64,000 bases of DNA from Streptomyces sp. A1136 (GCF_004795055.1 NZ_SSBJ01000003.1:239245-303244); one strand, 5' to 3'; shown: positions 1-8,570, counted from the first letter of the stretch. Numbers and translations are program-made. Notes: generated by a model not told the origin, from the sequence alone.

Positions 1-157
1 TCGCCAGCTCGGAGACGATCAGCCGGACGGTGTCGGCCGTCTCCGACTCCTCGGGCAGTCCCCATTCACCGAGCACCTCCGCGACGTACCGGCGGGCCGC
101 GGCGACCGCGGCCGGGTCGCTCGGCAGAGTGACGGATGCTTCCTGGTGGTCTGCCAT
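1..157 (-). CDS. RsbW-like ATP-binding protein (partial)
   Basis: Only the first 52 codons are in the window; the gene runs off the left edge. The ATG at 157 is preceded by a good ribosome-binding site (AAAGGGA, seven bases upstream). The visible part has a helix (AARRYVAEVLGEWGL) followed by DTVRLIVSELA, which matches the start of the RsbW/SpoIIAB-type histidine-kinase-like ATPase fold, ending just at the N-box (usually ELATNA). In Streptomyces such stand-alone ATPases are often paired with XRE-DUF5753 and DUF397 genes, as here. The family acts as anti-sigma or regulatory kinases; the partner here is not known. ATP-binding boxes G1 and G2 lie outside the window. Confidence 0.75.
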   Translation of the reverse strand, partial: MADHQEASVTLPSDPAAVAAARRYVAEVLGEWGLPEESETADTVRLIVSELA

Positions 158-251
158 GGCGACGTCCCTTTCCCACCGGGGCGCAGCCGCCCCGGATCTA
201 CGCTGAGCGTCAGAGTGCACCCATCGTGCCGTCGTTTCCTTCGTTCCCCCA

Positions 252-267
252 AGATATGCATATATCT
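252..267. promoter_or_regulatory. AT-rich palindrome between ATPase and XRE genes
   Basis: AGATAT-gcat-ATATCT, perfect six-base arms around a four-base centre, with a second perfect palindrome (ATATGCATAT) nested in it. It is strikingly A/T-rich against the surrounding DNA and lies in the 196-bp gap between divergent starts at 157 and 354. It could be an operator for the XRE protein or an extended promoter; a TATCTT hexamer reading toward the ATPase gene overlaps it. Function is inferred. Confidence 0.4.
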
Positions 268-353
268 GTCGCTCAATGCGGTGAACTCTGCTACGGAAGA
301 GCGTATTTGGACGACAGACTGGTGCGAGGTGTGCCGGTGGAAGGAGAGCGGGT

Positions 354-1241
354 ATGCAGCACGGTCCCGCGGTACGCCGCCGCAAGCTGGGCGAGGAATT
401 GCGTGCGCTCCGTGACCGTACCGGCCTCACCAGTGGTGAGGCCGCCCGGTTGGTGGGATGGCACCAGTCGAAAATCAGCCGCATCGAAACGGGTCGAAGT
501 GGCGTGAAAACGGAGGACATCCGGCTCCTGCTCGATGCCTACGGAGACCTGGTGAGCCCCCAACAGCGGGCCCTGCTGGAGGCGCTGGGCGCCTCGGCCG
601 CGGGCCCCGGGGCCGGGGGCGGCGACCGTGCGCCCGGCCGCCAGTGGTGGCACGACTACCGTGGGCTGCTGCCCCAGGAGTACCGCGACTTCATCAGCCT
701 GGAGGCGGGGGCCCGCTCCGCCCGGACCGTCGAACTCTCGGTGGTCCCGGGCCTGCTGCAGACGCCCGGATACGCGCGGGCCGTGACCCGGGCCGCGCTG
801 GGCGGGCTGCCGGAGCCCAAGGTGGACGCCCTGGTCGAGGTGCGCCTGGCACGCCAGTCGGTGCTGCGGGCCGACCCCCCGCTCGAACTCAGCGCGGTGC
901 TGGACGAGGCGGTCCTGCGCCGGCAGATCGGAGGGGACGGGGTCATGCGGGAACAGTTGCGACACCTGGTGGAGGTGGCGCGACTGCCCCAAGTGCGGCT
1001 ACAGGTACTGCCGTTCAGTGTGGGGGGTCATCTCGGCCTGACCGGACCGTTCGTAATTTTCTCATTTCCGAACATCGCCGATCTGGACGTGGTGGTCCTC
1101 GACCATTTGACGAGTAGCCTCTACCTGGAGCGGAAGGAAGACCTTGAGGCGTACAGCGCCGCGTTCCGCACCATCCAGGCGCACGCCCTCCCGCCCCATG
1201 ACTCGTCGGACCTGATCAGCTCTATCGCTGACGACGTGTAA
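354..1241 (+). CDS. XRE-family regulator with DUF5753 domain
   Basis: A 295-residue protein. Residues 10-65 form a Cro/C1 helix-turn-helix (SGEAARLVGWHQSKISRIE). From about residue 105 to 280 it has the DUF5753 domain, with the usual RTVELSVVPGLLQTPGYARA block. This is the Scr1/antitoxin-like regulator type that is very abundant in Streptomyces and nearly always followed by a DUF397 gene. AAGGAGA lies six bases before the ATG. Twelve bases separate its stop from the DUF397 start, so the two are co-transcribed. Toxin-antitoxin behaviour has been proposed for such pairs; nothing in the sequence proves it here. Confidence 0.93.
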   Translation: MQHGPAVRRRKLGEELRALRDRTGLTSGEAARLVGWHQSKISRIETGRSGVKTEDIRLLLDAYGDLVSPQQRALLEALGASAAGPGAGGGDRAPGRQWWHDYRGLLPQEYRDFISLEAGARSARTVELSVVPGLLQTPGYARAVTRAALGGLPEPKVDALVEVRLARQSVLRADPPLELSAVLDEAVLRRQIGGDGVMREQLRHLVEVARLPQVRLQVLPFSVGGHLGLTGPFVIFSFPNIADLDVVVLDHLTSSLYLERKEDLEAYSAAFRTIQAHALPPHDSSDLISSIADDV

Positions 1242-1253
1242 GGAGGCACCCCC

Positions 1254-1475
1254 GTGTCCGCAACCCCCTTATCCACCCGCGGACTTCTGATCAGCGCGCG
1301 GTGGCGGCGGAGCAGCCGCAGCACCGGAATGAACAATTGCGTGGAAGCCGCCGTCCTCAGTGGTGGTCTCCTGGCCGTTCGCGACTCCAAGCGGACGGAG
1401 GGCCCGGCCGTGCTCTTCACCGGACCCGCCTGGGACGGCTTCCTCGCCTCGGTCCGGGCGGACGCCCCGGCCTGA
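1254..1475 (+). CDS. DUF397 domain protein
   Basis: A 73-residue protein with the DUF397 signature: a W-R-x-S-S-x-S block (ARWRRSSRSTGMNNCVEAA), then AVRDSKR and a C-terminal W-x-x-F (AWDGFLASV). The GTG start is chosen because AGGAGG sits seven bases upstream, right after the XRE stop codon. DUF397 proteins are small partners of XRE-DUF5753 regulators. The gene ends three bases from the stop codon of bioF, which reads the other way, so no terminator fits between them. Confidence 0.9.
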   Translation: MSATPLSTRGLLISARWRRSSRSTGMNNCVEAAVLSGGLLAVRDSKRTEGPAVLFTGPAWDGFLASVRADAPA

Positions 1476-1478
1476 CGT

Positions 1479-2651
1479 TCAGCCGTCCGTGGCTCCGGCG
1501 GGAGCGGTCCGCAGGATCACCGCGACGGCCCGACTGATCTCGTCCCCCGTGAGATCGGCCCGGGCGGTCAGCCGCAACCGGGAAATGCCGTCCGGGACCG
1601 ACGGCGGCCGGAAGCACCCCACGGACAGACCTGCCTCGCGGCAGTCGGCGGCCCAGCGCAGTGCCGCCGAAGCCGACGGGGCCCGTACCGACACCACGGC
1701 CGCGTCCGGCCGGGCCGAGGTCAGGCCGGACGCGGTGAGCCGCCCGTAGAGCAGGGCGGCCACCTCCCGAGCCCGCGCGGCGCGTTCCGGTTCCCGTCCC
1801 AGCAGGCGCACACCGGCGAGCGCCGCCCCCGCGGCGGCCGGGGCCAGCCCCGTGTCGAAGATGAACGTGCGGGCCGTGTTGACGAGATGCCGGATCACCT
1901 TGGCCGGCCCGAGCACGGCGCCGCCCTGACTGCCCAAGGACTTCGACAGGGTCATCGTCGCGACCACTCCGGGCGCGCCCGCGAGCCCGGCCGCGTGCAG
2001 CGCTCCCCGGCCGCCCTCACCCAGGACGCCGAGCCCGTGGGCGTCGTCCACCACCAGGGCGGCCCCCTCCTCCCGGCAGGCGGCGGCGTAGCCGGCGAGC
2101 GGGGCGGCGTCCCCGTCGACGGAGAACACCGAGTCGCTGACCAACAGGGACCGGCCCTGGTGCCCGGCGAGCGTCTTGCGCGCCGCGTCCGCGTCGCCGT
2201 GCGGGATCACGGCGACGTCCGCGCGCGCGAGCCGACAGCCGTCGACGATCGAGGCGTGGTTCCCCGCGTCCGACACGACGAGCGTGCCGCGGTCGCTCAA
2301 CGCGGTGACGGCGGCGAGATTGGCCGCGTACCCGGACGAAAGGACCAAAGCGGCCTCGAAGCCGCAGAACGCCGCGAGTTCGCGCTCCAGCGTGGCGTGC
2401 AGCTCGGTCGTGCCGGTGACCAGGCGGGAGCCGGTGGCTCCGCCGCCCCAGCGCTCGGCCGCGCGCTGGGCGCCGGCGACCACCTCGGGGTGCCGGGACA
2501 GTCCGAGGTAGTCGTTGCTCGCGAGGTCCAGCAGCGGTGAGGAGGCCGGGCGCGGACGCAGCGTCCGGACGAGCCCGGCCCGCTCGCGCGCCAGGTGCGC
2601 CTCGTCGATCCAGGCGAAGACGTCCGGGGGCTCTGGGGGGTGCTGGAGCAT
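1479..2651 (-). CDS. bioF: 8-amino-7-oxononanoate synthase
   Basis: BioF, a PLP enzyme that condenses pimeloyl thioester with L-alanine to give KAPA, the first of the four late biotin steps. The 390-residue protein has the fold-type I alpha-oxoamine synthase motifs: LASNDYLGLS near residue 43, SDSVFSVDGD near 172, DDAHGLGVLG at 202-211, and the PLP lysine K237 in TLSKSLGSQGG. The ATG at 2651 is preferred; upstream codons read into Arg/Pro-rich sequence not typical of the family. It is divergent from bioB, with 158 bp between starts. Confidence 0.95.
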   Translation of the reverse strand: MLQHPPEPPDVFAWIDEAHLARERAGLVRTLRPRPASSPLLDLASNDYLGLSRHPEVVAGAQRAAERWGGGATGSRLVTGTTELHATLERELAAFCGFEAALVLSSGYAANLAAVTALSDRGTLVVSDAGNHASIVDGCRLARADVAVIPHGDADAARKTLAGHQGRSLLVSDSVFSVDGDAAPLAGYAAACREEGAALVVDDAHGLGVLGEGGRGALHAAGLAGAPGVVATMTLSKSLGSQGGAVLGPAKVIRHLVNTARTFIFDTGLAPAAAGAALAGVRLLGREPERAARAREVAALLYGRLTASGLTSARPDAAVVSVRAPSASAALRWAADCREAGLSVGCFRPPSVPDGISRLRLTARADLTGDEISRAVAVILRTAPAGATDG

Positions 2652-2760
2652 CGGTGGGGTCCTCGCGTTTTGTCGGCTGTCCACAGGCCTGCTAGACCTT
2701 AGCCCGCCGGGACGCCAGCGCCGGGTGTGGCGATACACACACTGCGCTCAAGCGATGTTG

Positions 2761-2766
2761 TAGGAT
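2761..2766 (+). promoter_or_regulatory. Candidate -10 box for bioBAD
   Basis: TAGGAT fits the vegetative TAnnnT -10 pattern and lies 43 bases before the bioB ATG in the bioF/bioB gap. No convincing TTGACA-like -35 sits 16-18 bases upstream. The rest of the 2652-2809 gap shows no clear palindrome of the kind expected for a biotin repressor, so the regulator cannot be named. Confidence 0.3.
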
Positions 2767-2809
2767 AACTCCTTGGCCGTGAGCGGTCGCGTGGTCCAGG
2801 ATCGGCGTC

Positions 2810-4072
2810 ATGGACCTGCTGAACACCCTGGTGGAAAAGGGGCTGCGGCGCGAGCTGCCGACCCGCGAAGAGGCACTCGCCGTACTGGCGACTTCCGACG
2901 ACGAACTGCTCGACGTGGTGGCCGCGGCCGGCAAGGTGCGCCGCCAGTGGTTCGGCCGGCGAGTCAAGCTGAACTACTTGGTCAACCTGAAGTCGGGACT
3001 GTGCCCGGAGGACTGCTCCTACTGTTCCCAGCGCCTGGGATCGAAGGCCGAGATCCTCAAGTACACCTGGTTGAAGCCCGAGGAGGCCTCCCAGGCCGCC
3101 GCCGCCGGTGTCGCGGGCGGCGCGAAGCGCGTCTGCCTCGTGGCGAGCGGACGCGGTCCGACGGACCGTGACGTGGAGCGGGTCGGCAAGACGATCGAGG
3201 CGATCAAGGAGCAGAACGAGGGCGTCGAGGTCTGCGCCTGCCTCGGCCTGCTCTCCGAGGGCCAGGCGGAACGCCTCAAGGACGCGGGCGCCGACGCCTA
3301 CAACCACAACCTCAACACGTCCGAGGCGACGTACGGTCAGATCACCAAGACGCACACCTACGCGGACCGGGTCGACACCGTACAAAAGGCGCACGCGGCG
3401 GGTCTGTCCGCGTGCTCCGGTCTGATCGCGGGCATGGGCGAGAGCGACGAGGACCTGGTCGACGTCGTCTACTCGCTGCGCGAACTGGACCCGGACTCGG
3501 TGCCCGTCAACTTCCTGATCCCCTTCGAGGGCACCCCGCTGGCCAAGGAGTGGAACCTCACCCCGCAGCGCTGCCTGCGCATCCTGGCGATGACGCGCTT
3601 CGTCTGCCCCGACGTCGAGGTCCGCCTCGCGGGCGGCCGTGAGGTGCACCTGCGCAGCATGCAGCCGCTCGCCCTGCACCTGGTGAACTCGATCTTCCTG
3701 GGCGACTACCTGACGAGTGAGGGCCAGGCCGGCCAGGCCGACCTCGACATGATCGCCGACGCCGGTTTCGAGGTGGAGGGCGCCGGTTCGACGACCCTTC
3801 CCGCACACCGCTCGGAGCGGGCGGCGGCCGGCGGCTGCGGCTCGCACGGCGCGGCCGGTTCCGTCTGCGGCTCGGCCGCCCCGGGCGACTCCGCCGACGC
3901 CCCGGGATGCGGTTCCGCGTGCGGCGGCTGCTCGGGTCACCCGGAGCCCTCCGCGCACCCGGCCCCCCAGGAGGCTCCCGTGCGCGCCCAGGCGGAAGCC
4001 GGAGAGGTGCGCTCGGACCTGGTGGCGGTACGCCGCCGCGGCGCGGGGACGGATCTCGCCCCCAATGCCTGA
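2810..4072 (+). CDS. bioB: Biotin synthase with Cys-rich C-terminal tail
   Basis: BioB, the radical-SAM enzyme that inserts sulfur into dethiobiotin. The SAM-cluster motif CPEDCSYC gives C65, C69 and C72. The ligands of the second cluster are present: C109, C142 and C202, with R272 in VRLAGGRE. The catalytic core ends near residue 325. It is followed by about 95 residues rich in Gly, Ser and Ala, with five more cysteines at 343, 353, 367, 371 and 374. E. coli BioB is about 346 residues and has no such tail. The gene opens the bioB-bioA-bioD operon; its stop overlaps the bioA start by eight bases. Confidence 0.97.
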   Translation: MDLLNTLVEKGLRRELPTREEALAVLATSDDELLDVVAAAGKVRRQWFGRRVKLNYLVNLKSGLCPEDCSYCSQRLGSKAEILKYTWLKPEEASQAAAAGVAGGAKRVCLVASGRGPTDRDVERVGKTIEAIKEQNEGVEVCACLGLLSEGQAERLKDAGADAYNHNLNTSEATYGQITKTHTYADRVDTVQKAHAAGLSACSGLIAGMGESDEDLVDVVYSLRELDPDSVPVNFLIPFEGTPLAKEWNLTPQRCLRILAMTRFVCPDVEVRLAGGREVHLRSMQPLALHLVNSIFLGDYLTSEGQAGQADLDMIADAGFEVEGAGSTTLPAHRSERAAAGGCGSHGAAGSVCGSAAPGDSADAPGCGSACGGCSGHPEPSAHPAPQEAPVRAQAEAGEVRSDLVAVRRRGAGTDLAPNA

Positions 4073-5375
4073 TCAGCACGACGTGTCGGCCGGCGCTCTG
4101 CTGGCGCTGGACCGGCAGCACGTCTGGCACCCGTACGGCCCGATGCCCGGGCGGCAGGAGCCTTTGGTCGTCTCCTCCGCCGGGGGTGTCCGGCTGCGGC
4201 TGGGCGCCCCGGCCGGTGGTCGGGAGGAGTTGGTCGACGGCATGTCCTCCTGGTGGGCGGCCATCCACGGCTACAACCACCCGGTGCTGAACGAGGCCGT
4301 CACCGCCCAACTGGGCCGGATGTCGCACGTGATGTTCGGCGGGCTCACCCACGAGCCCGCCGTCCGGCTGGCCGCGAAGCTGGTCCAGATCACCCCCGCC
4401 GGTCTGGAGCACGTCTTCCTCGCCGACTCGGGTTCGGTCTCGGTCGAGGTCGCGGTCAAGATGTGCCTCCAGTACTGGCGCTCCCTCGGCCGTCCCGGCA
4501 AGACCCGGCTGCTGACCTGGCGCGGCGGCTACCACGGGGACACCTGGCAGCCGATGGCGGTCTGCGACCCCGAGGGCGGGATGCACGAGCTGTGGTCGGG
4601 GCAGTTGCCCCGACAGGTGTTCGCCGACGCGCCGCCCGGCGGCTTCGACTCCCCGCCGGACCCCGCCTACACCGCGCACCTGCGCTCCCTGGTCGCCACG
4701 CACGCGCACGAACTGGCCGCCGTGATCGTGGAACCGGTGGTCCAGGGCGCGGGCGGGATGCGCTTCCACAACCCCGGATACCTGCGCGTGCTGCGGGAGC
4801 TGTGCGACGAGTACGACGTCCTGCTGATCCTCGACGAGATCGCCACGGGCTTCGGCCGCACCGGCGCCCTGTTCGCCGCCGACCACGCGGGGATCACTCC
4901 CGACGTGATGTGCCTGGGGAAGGCGCTGACCGGCGGCTACCTCACCCTGGCGGCGACGCTGTGCACGGCGCGGGTGGCCGACGGGATCTCGCGCGGGGAG
5001 GTGCCGGTCCTGGCCCACGGGCCGACCTTCATGGGCAACCCGCTGGCCACGGCGGTCGCGCTGGCGTCCGTCGAACTGTTGCTGGGCCAGGACTGGGCGG
5101 TGGAGGTCAAGCGGATCGAGGCCGGACTGCGGGAGGGGCTGGCCCCCGCCGCGGCCCTGCCCGGGGTGAAGGACGTACGGGTGCTGGGCGCGATCGGCGT
5201 CGTCCAGCTCGACCACGAGGTCGACGTGGCCGCCGCGACGCGGGCGGCGGTGCGCGAGGGCGTCTGGCTGCGCCCGTTCCGCGATCTGATCTACACGATG
5301 CCGCCGTTCGTGACGGGTGACGAGGACGTGGCCCGCATCTGTCGTGCCGTCCGCGCGGCCGCCCAGGAGGGGTGA
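4065..5375 (+). CDS. bioA: Adenosylmethionine-8-amino-7-oxononanoate aminotransferase
   Basis: BioA transfers an amino group from SAM to KAPA to form DAPA. A 436-residue class III aminotransferase, the normal length. Visible motifs: HVWHPYGPM near the N-terminus, [13 protein letters not shown] substrate region at 61-73, WRGGYHGDT at 152-160, the PLP-binding aspartate D257 in [12 protein letters not shown], and the Schiff-base lysine K286 in [10 protein letters not shown]. Its ATG overlaps the end of bioB by eight bases and its end holds the ribosome-binding site of bioD, so translation of the three genes is coupled. Confidence 0.97.
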   Translation: MPDQHDVSAGALLALDRQHVWHPYGPMPGRQEPLVVSSAGGVRLRLGAPAGGREELVDGMSSWWAAIHGYNHPVLNEAVTAQLGRMSHVMFGGLTHEPAVRLAAKLVQITPAGLEHVFLADSGSVSVEVAVKMCLQYWRSLGRPGKTRLLTWRGGYHGDTWQPMAVCDPEGGMHELWSGQLPRQVFADAPPGGFDSPPDPAYTAHLRSLVATHAHELAAVIVEPVVQGAGGMRFHNPGYLRVLRELCDEYDVLLILDEIATGFGRTGALFAADHAGITPDVMCLGKALTGGYLTLAATLCTARVADGISRGEVPVLAHGPTFMGNPLATAVALASVELLLGQDWAVEVKRIEAGLREGLAPAAALPGVKDVRVLGAIGVVQLDHEVDVAAATRAAVREGVWLRPFRDLIYTMPPFVTGDEDVARICRAVRAAAQEG

Positions 5376-5376
5376 C

Positions 5377-6096
5377 ATGACGATCCTCTTCGTATCCGGT
5401 ACGGGCACGGAGATCGGCAAGACGGTGGTGACCTCCGCGGTCGCCGCCGCGGCGGTCGCCGCCGGCCGGTCGGTCGCGGTGCTCAAACCCGCCCAGACGG
5501 GCGTCGGGCCGGACGAGCCGGGTGACGCGGCCGAGGTCGCCAGGCTCGCGGGACCGTCCGTCACGGCGCGGGAACTGGCGCGCTACCCGGAGCCGTTGGC
5601 CCCGGACACGGCGGCCCGCCGTTCCGGCCTGCCGACCCTTTCCCCGGCCGACGTCGCGCAGGCGGCCCGGAAGCTGGCGGCCTCGCACGACCTCGTCCTC
5701 GTGGAAGGCGCCGGCGGTTTGCTGGTCCGCTTCGACGAGGCGGGACACACGCTCGCCGACGCGGCGCGGCTGCTGGACGCGCCGGTCCTGATCGTCGCCC
5801 CGGCGGCCCTGGGTACGCTCAACTCCGCGGCCCTGACTGCGGAGGCGCTGGCGGCGCGGGAGCTGACCTCGCCGGGCGTGGTGATCGGCAGTTGGCCGGC
5901 CTCCCCCGACCTGGCGATGCGCTGCAATCTGGCCGACCTCCCGAGGGTGTCGGGCCTGCCGCTGCTCGGCGCGGTCCCGCAGGGCAGCGGCGCGCTGGCG
6001 CCCGCCGCGTTCCGGGCGGCGGCCCCGACCTGGCTCGCCCCGCCCCTGCACGGCGACTGGTCGGCGTCCTCCTTCACGGCCACCTGGCCGGCCTGA
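5377..6096 (+). CDS. bioD: Dethiobiotin synthase
   Basis: BioD uses ATP and CO2 to close the ureido ring of DAPA, giving dethiobiotin for BioB. The 239-residue protein starts with a P-loop (GTGTEIGKT, residues 8-16) and has [12 protein letters not shown], the substrate- and Mg-binding loop of the family. The ATG at 5377 is one base after the bioA stop; AGGAGG inside bioA lies at the right distance. An in-frame upstream ATG inside bioA is ignored because the P-loop would be displaced from the N-terminus. It is the last gene of the operon. Confidence 0.96.
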   Translation: MTILFVSGTGTEIGKTVVTSAVAAAAVAAGRSVAVLKPAQTGVGPDEPGDAAEVARLAGPSVTARELARYPEPLAPDTAARRSGLPTLSPADVAQAARKLAASHDLVLVEGAGGLLVRFDEAGHTLADAARLLDAPVLIVAPAALGTLNSAALTAEALAARELTSPGVVIGSWPASPDLAMRCNLADLPRVSGLPLLGAVPQGSGALAPAAFRAAAPTWLAPPLHGDWSASSFTATWPA

Positions 6097-6222
6097 GCCC
6101 GGCGCCCGGCCCGGACGCGCCTGTGCTGGGGGCGCGGACCGGCCGGGGCGCCGTGGGGGCGGGCGCGGCAGGGCGCGACGGGGGGCGTTACGGCCGTTGT
6201 CGGCGCGGCGGCGCGCGCCGCC

Positions 6223-6279
6223 TGCCGGCTCGGTGCCCGTCTGCCGGCTCGGTGGCCGCCTGCCCGCTCAGTGGCCGCC
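6223..6279. repeat. Three tandem 19-bp repeats over a stop codon
   Basis: Three head-to-tail copies of a 19-bp unit (consensus TGCCGGCTCGGTGGCCGCC) at 6223-6241, 6242-6260 and 6261-6279. Copies one and two differ at two or three bases; copy three differs from copy two at two. The third copy contains the stop codon of the lipoprotein gene on the minus strand. The unit is not a multiple of three, so gain or loss of copies past the stop would not change the protein unless the stop is hit. Confidence 0.8.
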
Positions 6280-6903
6280 GCGGGGCTCGTGGCAGCCGCC
6301 CTCCAGGTACACCCCGTGGACCTCGATCTTCACCGGCGGCCCCAGGTACCCCGTCACACACGGCCCGCTCTCCGGGACCGACAGCACGAAGGTCAGGTTC
6401 TCCGGCCCCGACCCGTACACGTCGCCGCTCTCGACCCGGTAGCCCAGCCCCGTCAGCCGAACGCGGAGCTCCTCCGTGGTGCGGGGCGTCCCCTTGCCGT
6501 CGGAACCGCCCAGCCCCGCCTCGATCCGCGCGGCGTGCGCGTCGCCCCGGCACCGGGCGGCGGGGGTGAGCGGGGCCTGGGTCTTGTACCCGTGGTTTTC
6601 GACGTACTTGCGCGCCGCCGGGTCCGTCGGCAGTTCGGCCGGGGTGCTCGCCGCGGTCGGGAGTGTCTCGGCCTTGCCCGCGCACCGCGCGGCGACCTCC
6701 GGGAAGAGCTTGTCGTGGCGCTCCACGGCGGCCGCGGCCCGGGCCGCGTAATCGATGCTCGGCGCCGCGGAAGGGGCCGCGGAAGGGGCGGCCGACGCTG
6801 CCGCCGGCCCGGCGCCCGGGGCTACTGTGGTCCCACAGGCGGTCAGCGCGAGCAGTCCCGCCGTGAGCAGCACGGTACGGGCCGGGTCGGTGCGGAACGT
6901 CAC
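6268..6903 (-). CDS. Putative lipoprotein, unknown function
   Basis: A 211-residue secreted lipoprotein. GTG at 6903 is chosen because CTGGAG lies just upstream and gives a short signal peptide: Arg-containing n-region, hydrophobic VLLTAGLLAL, then lipobox LTAC with lipidated C23. A low-complexity Ala/Ser/Pro linker (ASAAPSAAPSAAPS) follows. The mature part has four cysteines that could pair (near CAGKA, RCRGD, GPCVT, GGCHE). No known domain is recognised. It is convergent with bioD; the 171-bp gap holds the tandem repeat. Lnt at 46080 would finish its acylation. Confidence 0.8.
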   Translation of the reverse strand: MTFRTDPARTVLLTAGLLALTACGTTVAPGAGPAAASAAPSAAPSAAPSIDYAARAAAAVERHDKLFPEVAARCAGKAETLPTAASTPAELPTDPAARKYVENHGYKTQAPLTPAARCRGDAHAARIEAGLGGSDGKGTPRTTEELRVRLTGLGYRVESGDVYGSGPENLTFVLSVPESGPCVTGYLGPPVKIEVHGVYLEGGCHEPRGGH

Positions 6904-7134
6904 GGCGTCTCCAGGTCCTGTGGCGGCCCTACACACAAGGGCCGAGTCATCCGATTATCCGCACGGTTCGACCGGGGTTCCTGAGTACGCGTACTCACTC
7001 CCGCGGTCCCAACTCCCCCGCTGCGGCGGCCCGTAGCACACGCCACCGGCGGTCCCACCGGTTTCGCCGGCCGCCCGGACGGGGAACAGCCCGGCAGGGC
7101 AACCGCACCCGTCGAACCCGCCCGGAGGCCCGTC

Positions 7135-7800
7135 ATGCCCGCTTCACCTCTCGGTTCGAATCCCGTCCACCACCCCCTCTTCGCCCGGTTCTACGCCCGC
7201 GTCAGCACCACCGCCGACACGCGGGGCGGTATCGCCGCCGTCCGGCACGAGCTCCTGCAAGGGATCTCCGGCCGCGTCATCGAGATCGGGGCGGGCAACG
7301 GACTGAACTTCGCCCACTACCCCCGCGCCGTCTCCGAGGTCGTCGCCGTCGAACCGGAGCGCGTCCTGCGCCGGCGCGCGGCCGCGGCGGCGCTGCGCGC
7401 CGAGATCCCGGTGGATCTGGTGCCCGGTGTCGCGGAGGCCCTCCCGGTCAAGAGCGAAGCCTTCGACGCCGCCGTCGCTTCGCTCGTGCTGTGCACCGTA
7501 CGGAGCCTTCCGCGGGCGCTGTCCGAGCTCTACCGCGTACTGCGCCCGGACGGCGAGCTGCGCTTCTTCGAGCACGGTCTGGCGCCGGGGCCGGGCATGG
7601 CCGGCGTCCAGCGCGCCCTGGACCGGACCGTCTGGCCCCGCCTGTTCGGCAACTGCCACACCGCGCGCGACCCGCTGGCCTCGATCGAGGCCGCCGGGTT
7701 CCGGATCGTCTCGCAAAGAACGTTCCGCCTGCCCGAGCGGGGACCGGCGCTGCCGACCTCGTACTGCGTCCTGGGCACGGCCCGCCGGGGCGTCGACTGA
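7135..7800 (+). CDS. Class I SAM-dependent methyltransferase
   Basis: A 221-residue methyltransferase with the glycine-rich SAM motif VIEIGAGNGLNF at 49-60, an acidic VAVEPE at the end of strand 2, and LPRALSELYRVLRPDGEL typical of the Methyltransf_11 group. The C-terminal GNCHTARDPLASIEAAGF block occurs in small-molecule or phospholipid N-methyltransferase-like members. The substrate cannot be told. GGAGG stands at a proper distance before the ATG. It is a single gene between the divergent lipoprotein and the convergent GNAT gene. Confidence 0.85.
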   Translation: MPASPLGSNPVHHPLFARFYARVSTTADTRGGIAAVRHELLQGISGRVIEIGAGNGLNFAHYPRAVSEVVAVEPERVLRRRAAAAALRAEIPVDLVPGVAEALPVKSEAFDAAVASLVLCTVRSLPRALSELYRVLRPDGELRFFEHGLAPGPGMAGVQRALDRTVWPRLFGNCHTARDPLASIEAAGFRIVSQRTFRLPERGPALPTSYCVLGTARRGVD

Positions 7801-7930
7801 GCCGTCCCCGCTGCCGGGACGGGGCGACCGACCGGCCTGCCCGGGGACCGCGGGGCGCGCTGCCGGTCCGCCGGGCCGCCCGACCGTGGGGCCGGTCCGA
7901 CCGTGGGGCCGTCGGGCCTTTCCGTCGGCG

Positions 7931-8356
7931 TCAGCCCTCCAGCGGCTTGACCCAGCGCGTCCAGTGGTCCTCCGGGTGGTACCCGCCCGCCCGCCAGGCC
8001 GCGTGCGCCGGCGTGTTGCGGTCGAGCACCATCGCGTCGGCCCGCCGACCTCCGAGCTCGGAGAAACGCTCCTCCGCGGCGGCCAGGAGCGCCGCCCCGA
8101 TGCCCTGCCTGCGGTGCTCCGGGTGCACCGCGAGCCGGTAGAGGTGGCAGCGCCAACCGTCGAACCCGGCTATCACCGTGCCGACGAGTTCACCGTCCCG
8201 GCGGGCGAGGAGCAGGGCGTGCGGGTCGCGGGCGTGCAATTGCCCGACGCCCGGCAGGTCGTCACTGATGCTCGCGCCCTCGGCGGCGGTCTTCCAGAAG
8301 GCCAGTACGGCGCCGAGATCCGCGGCCGACGCGGCGGCGATTTGAAGATCACTCAT
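7931..8356 (-). CDS. GNAT-family N-acetyltransferase
   Basis: A 141-residue Gcn5-type acetyltransferase. The acetyl-CoA pyrophosphate loop RQGIGAALL follows the strand LYRLAVHPEHR, as in the family, and the C-terminal part has AWRAGGYHPEDHWTRWVKPL, close to the RimI-like small GNATs. The ATG at 8356 (MSDLQIAAAS) is preferred over an upstream frame that would add a Gly/Cys-rich extension. Substrate unknown. It stands divergent from the CNNM operon. Confidence 0.88.
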   Translation of the reverse strand: MSDLQIAAASAADLGAVLAFWKTAAEGASISDDLPGVGQLHARDPHALLLARRDGELVGTVIAGFDGWRCHLYRLAVHPEHRRQGIGAALLAAAEERFSELGGRRADAMVLDRNTPAHAAWRAGGYHPEDHWTRWVKPLEG

Positions 8357-8426
8357 ACGGCGATCCCAGCACCCGGCGGTTCCGGTCGAAAAGCACACCC
8401 CTTCCCCTTTGCCCATCCTTTACCAT

Positions 8427-8446
8427 GTCGGGAACGTCCTCCCGAC
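8427..8446. promoter_or_regulatory. Inverted repeat after a -10-like box upstream of CNNM genes
   Basis: GTCGGGA-N6-TCCCGAC, seven-base perfect arms. It follows directly on TACCAT (8421-8426), which fits a -10 pattern. It could be an operator near the transcription start or the first hairpin of a leader RNA in front of the short reading frame at 8469. No partner regulator is encoded next to it. Confidence 0.35.
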
Positions 8447-8468
8447 CGAAAGGTGTGAGCGTCCGCCC

Positions 8469-8570
8469 ATGGGCGAGCCTCCCAGTACCCGTAGCCGATT
8501 CGCGCCGGCGCGACGTCGCGCGATACCCCCCCTCCTGACCGATCATGGGACGGAGGTGAGCGACCGATGA
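8469..8570 (+). CDS. Candidate 33-codon leader peptide coupled to CNNM gene
   Basis: A short frame (33 residues) from an ATG at 8469 to a TGA that overlaps the start of the next gene as ATGA, a classic coupling layout. It begins M-G-E-P-P, has an Arg-rich middle (APARRRA) and a second Pro-Pro (IPPLL). Codon use is poor for this genome (several CGA, one ATA), so it is either not translated or a leader with slow codons. An AAGGTG lies about 13 bases upstream, rather far. The downstream genes belong to a family linked to Mg/Co transport. Translation is unproven. Confidence 0.28.
   Translation: MGEPPSTRSRFAPARRRAIPPLLTDHGTEVSDR

Noticed and set aside
2652..2809. Biotin-repressor operator in the bioF/bioB gap
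   Set aside because: No clear palindrome matching BirA or BioQ sites was found; only a -10-like TAGGAT.
3558..5564. A 668-codon open frame on the minus strand across bioB and bioA
   Set aside because: Antisense shadow of GC-rich genes; Arg/Gly/His-rich composition, no domain, and it lies opposite well-supported biotin genes.
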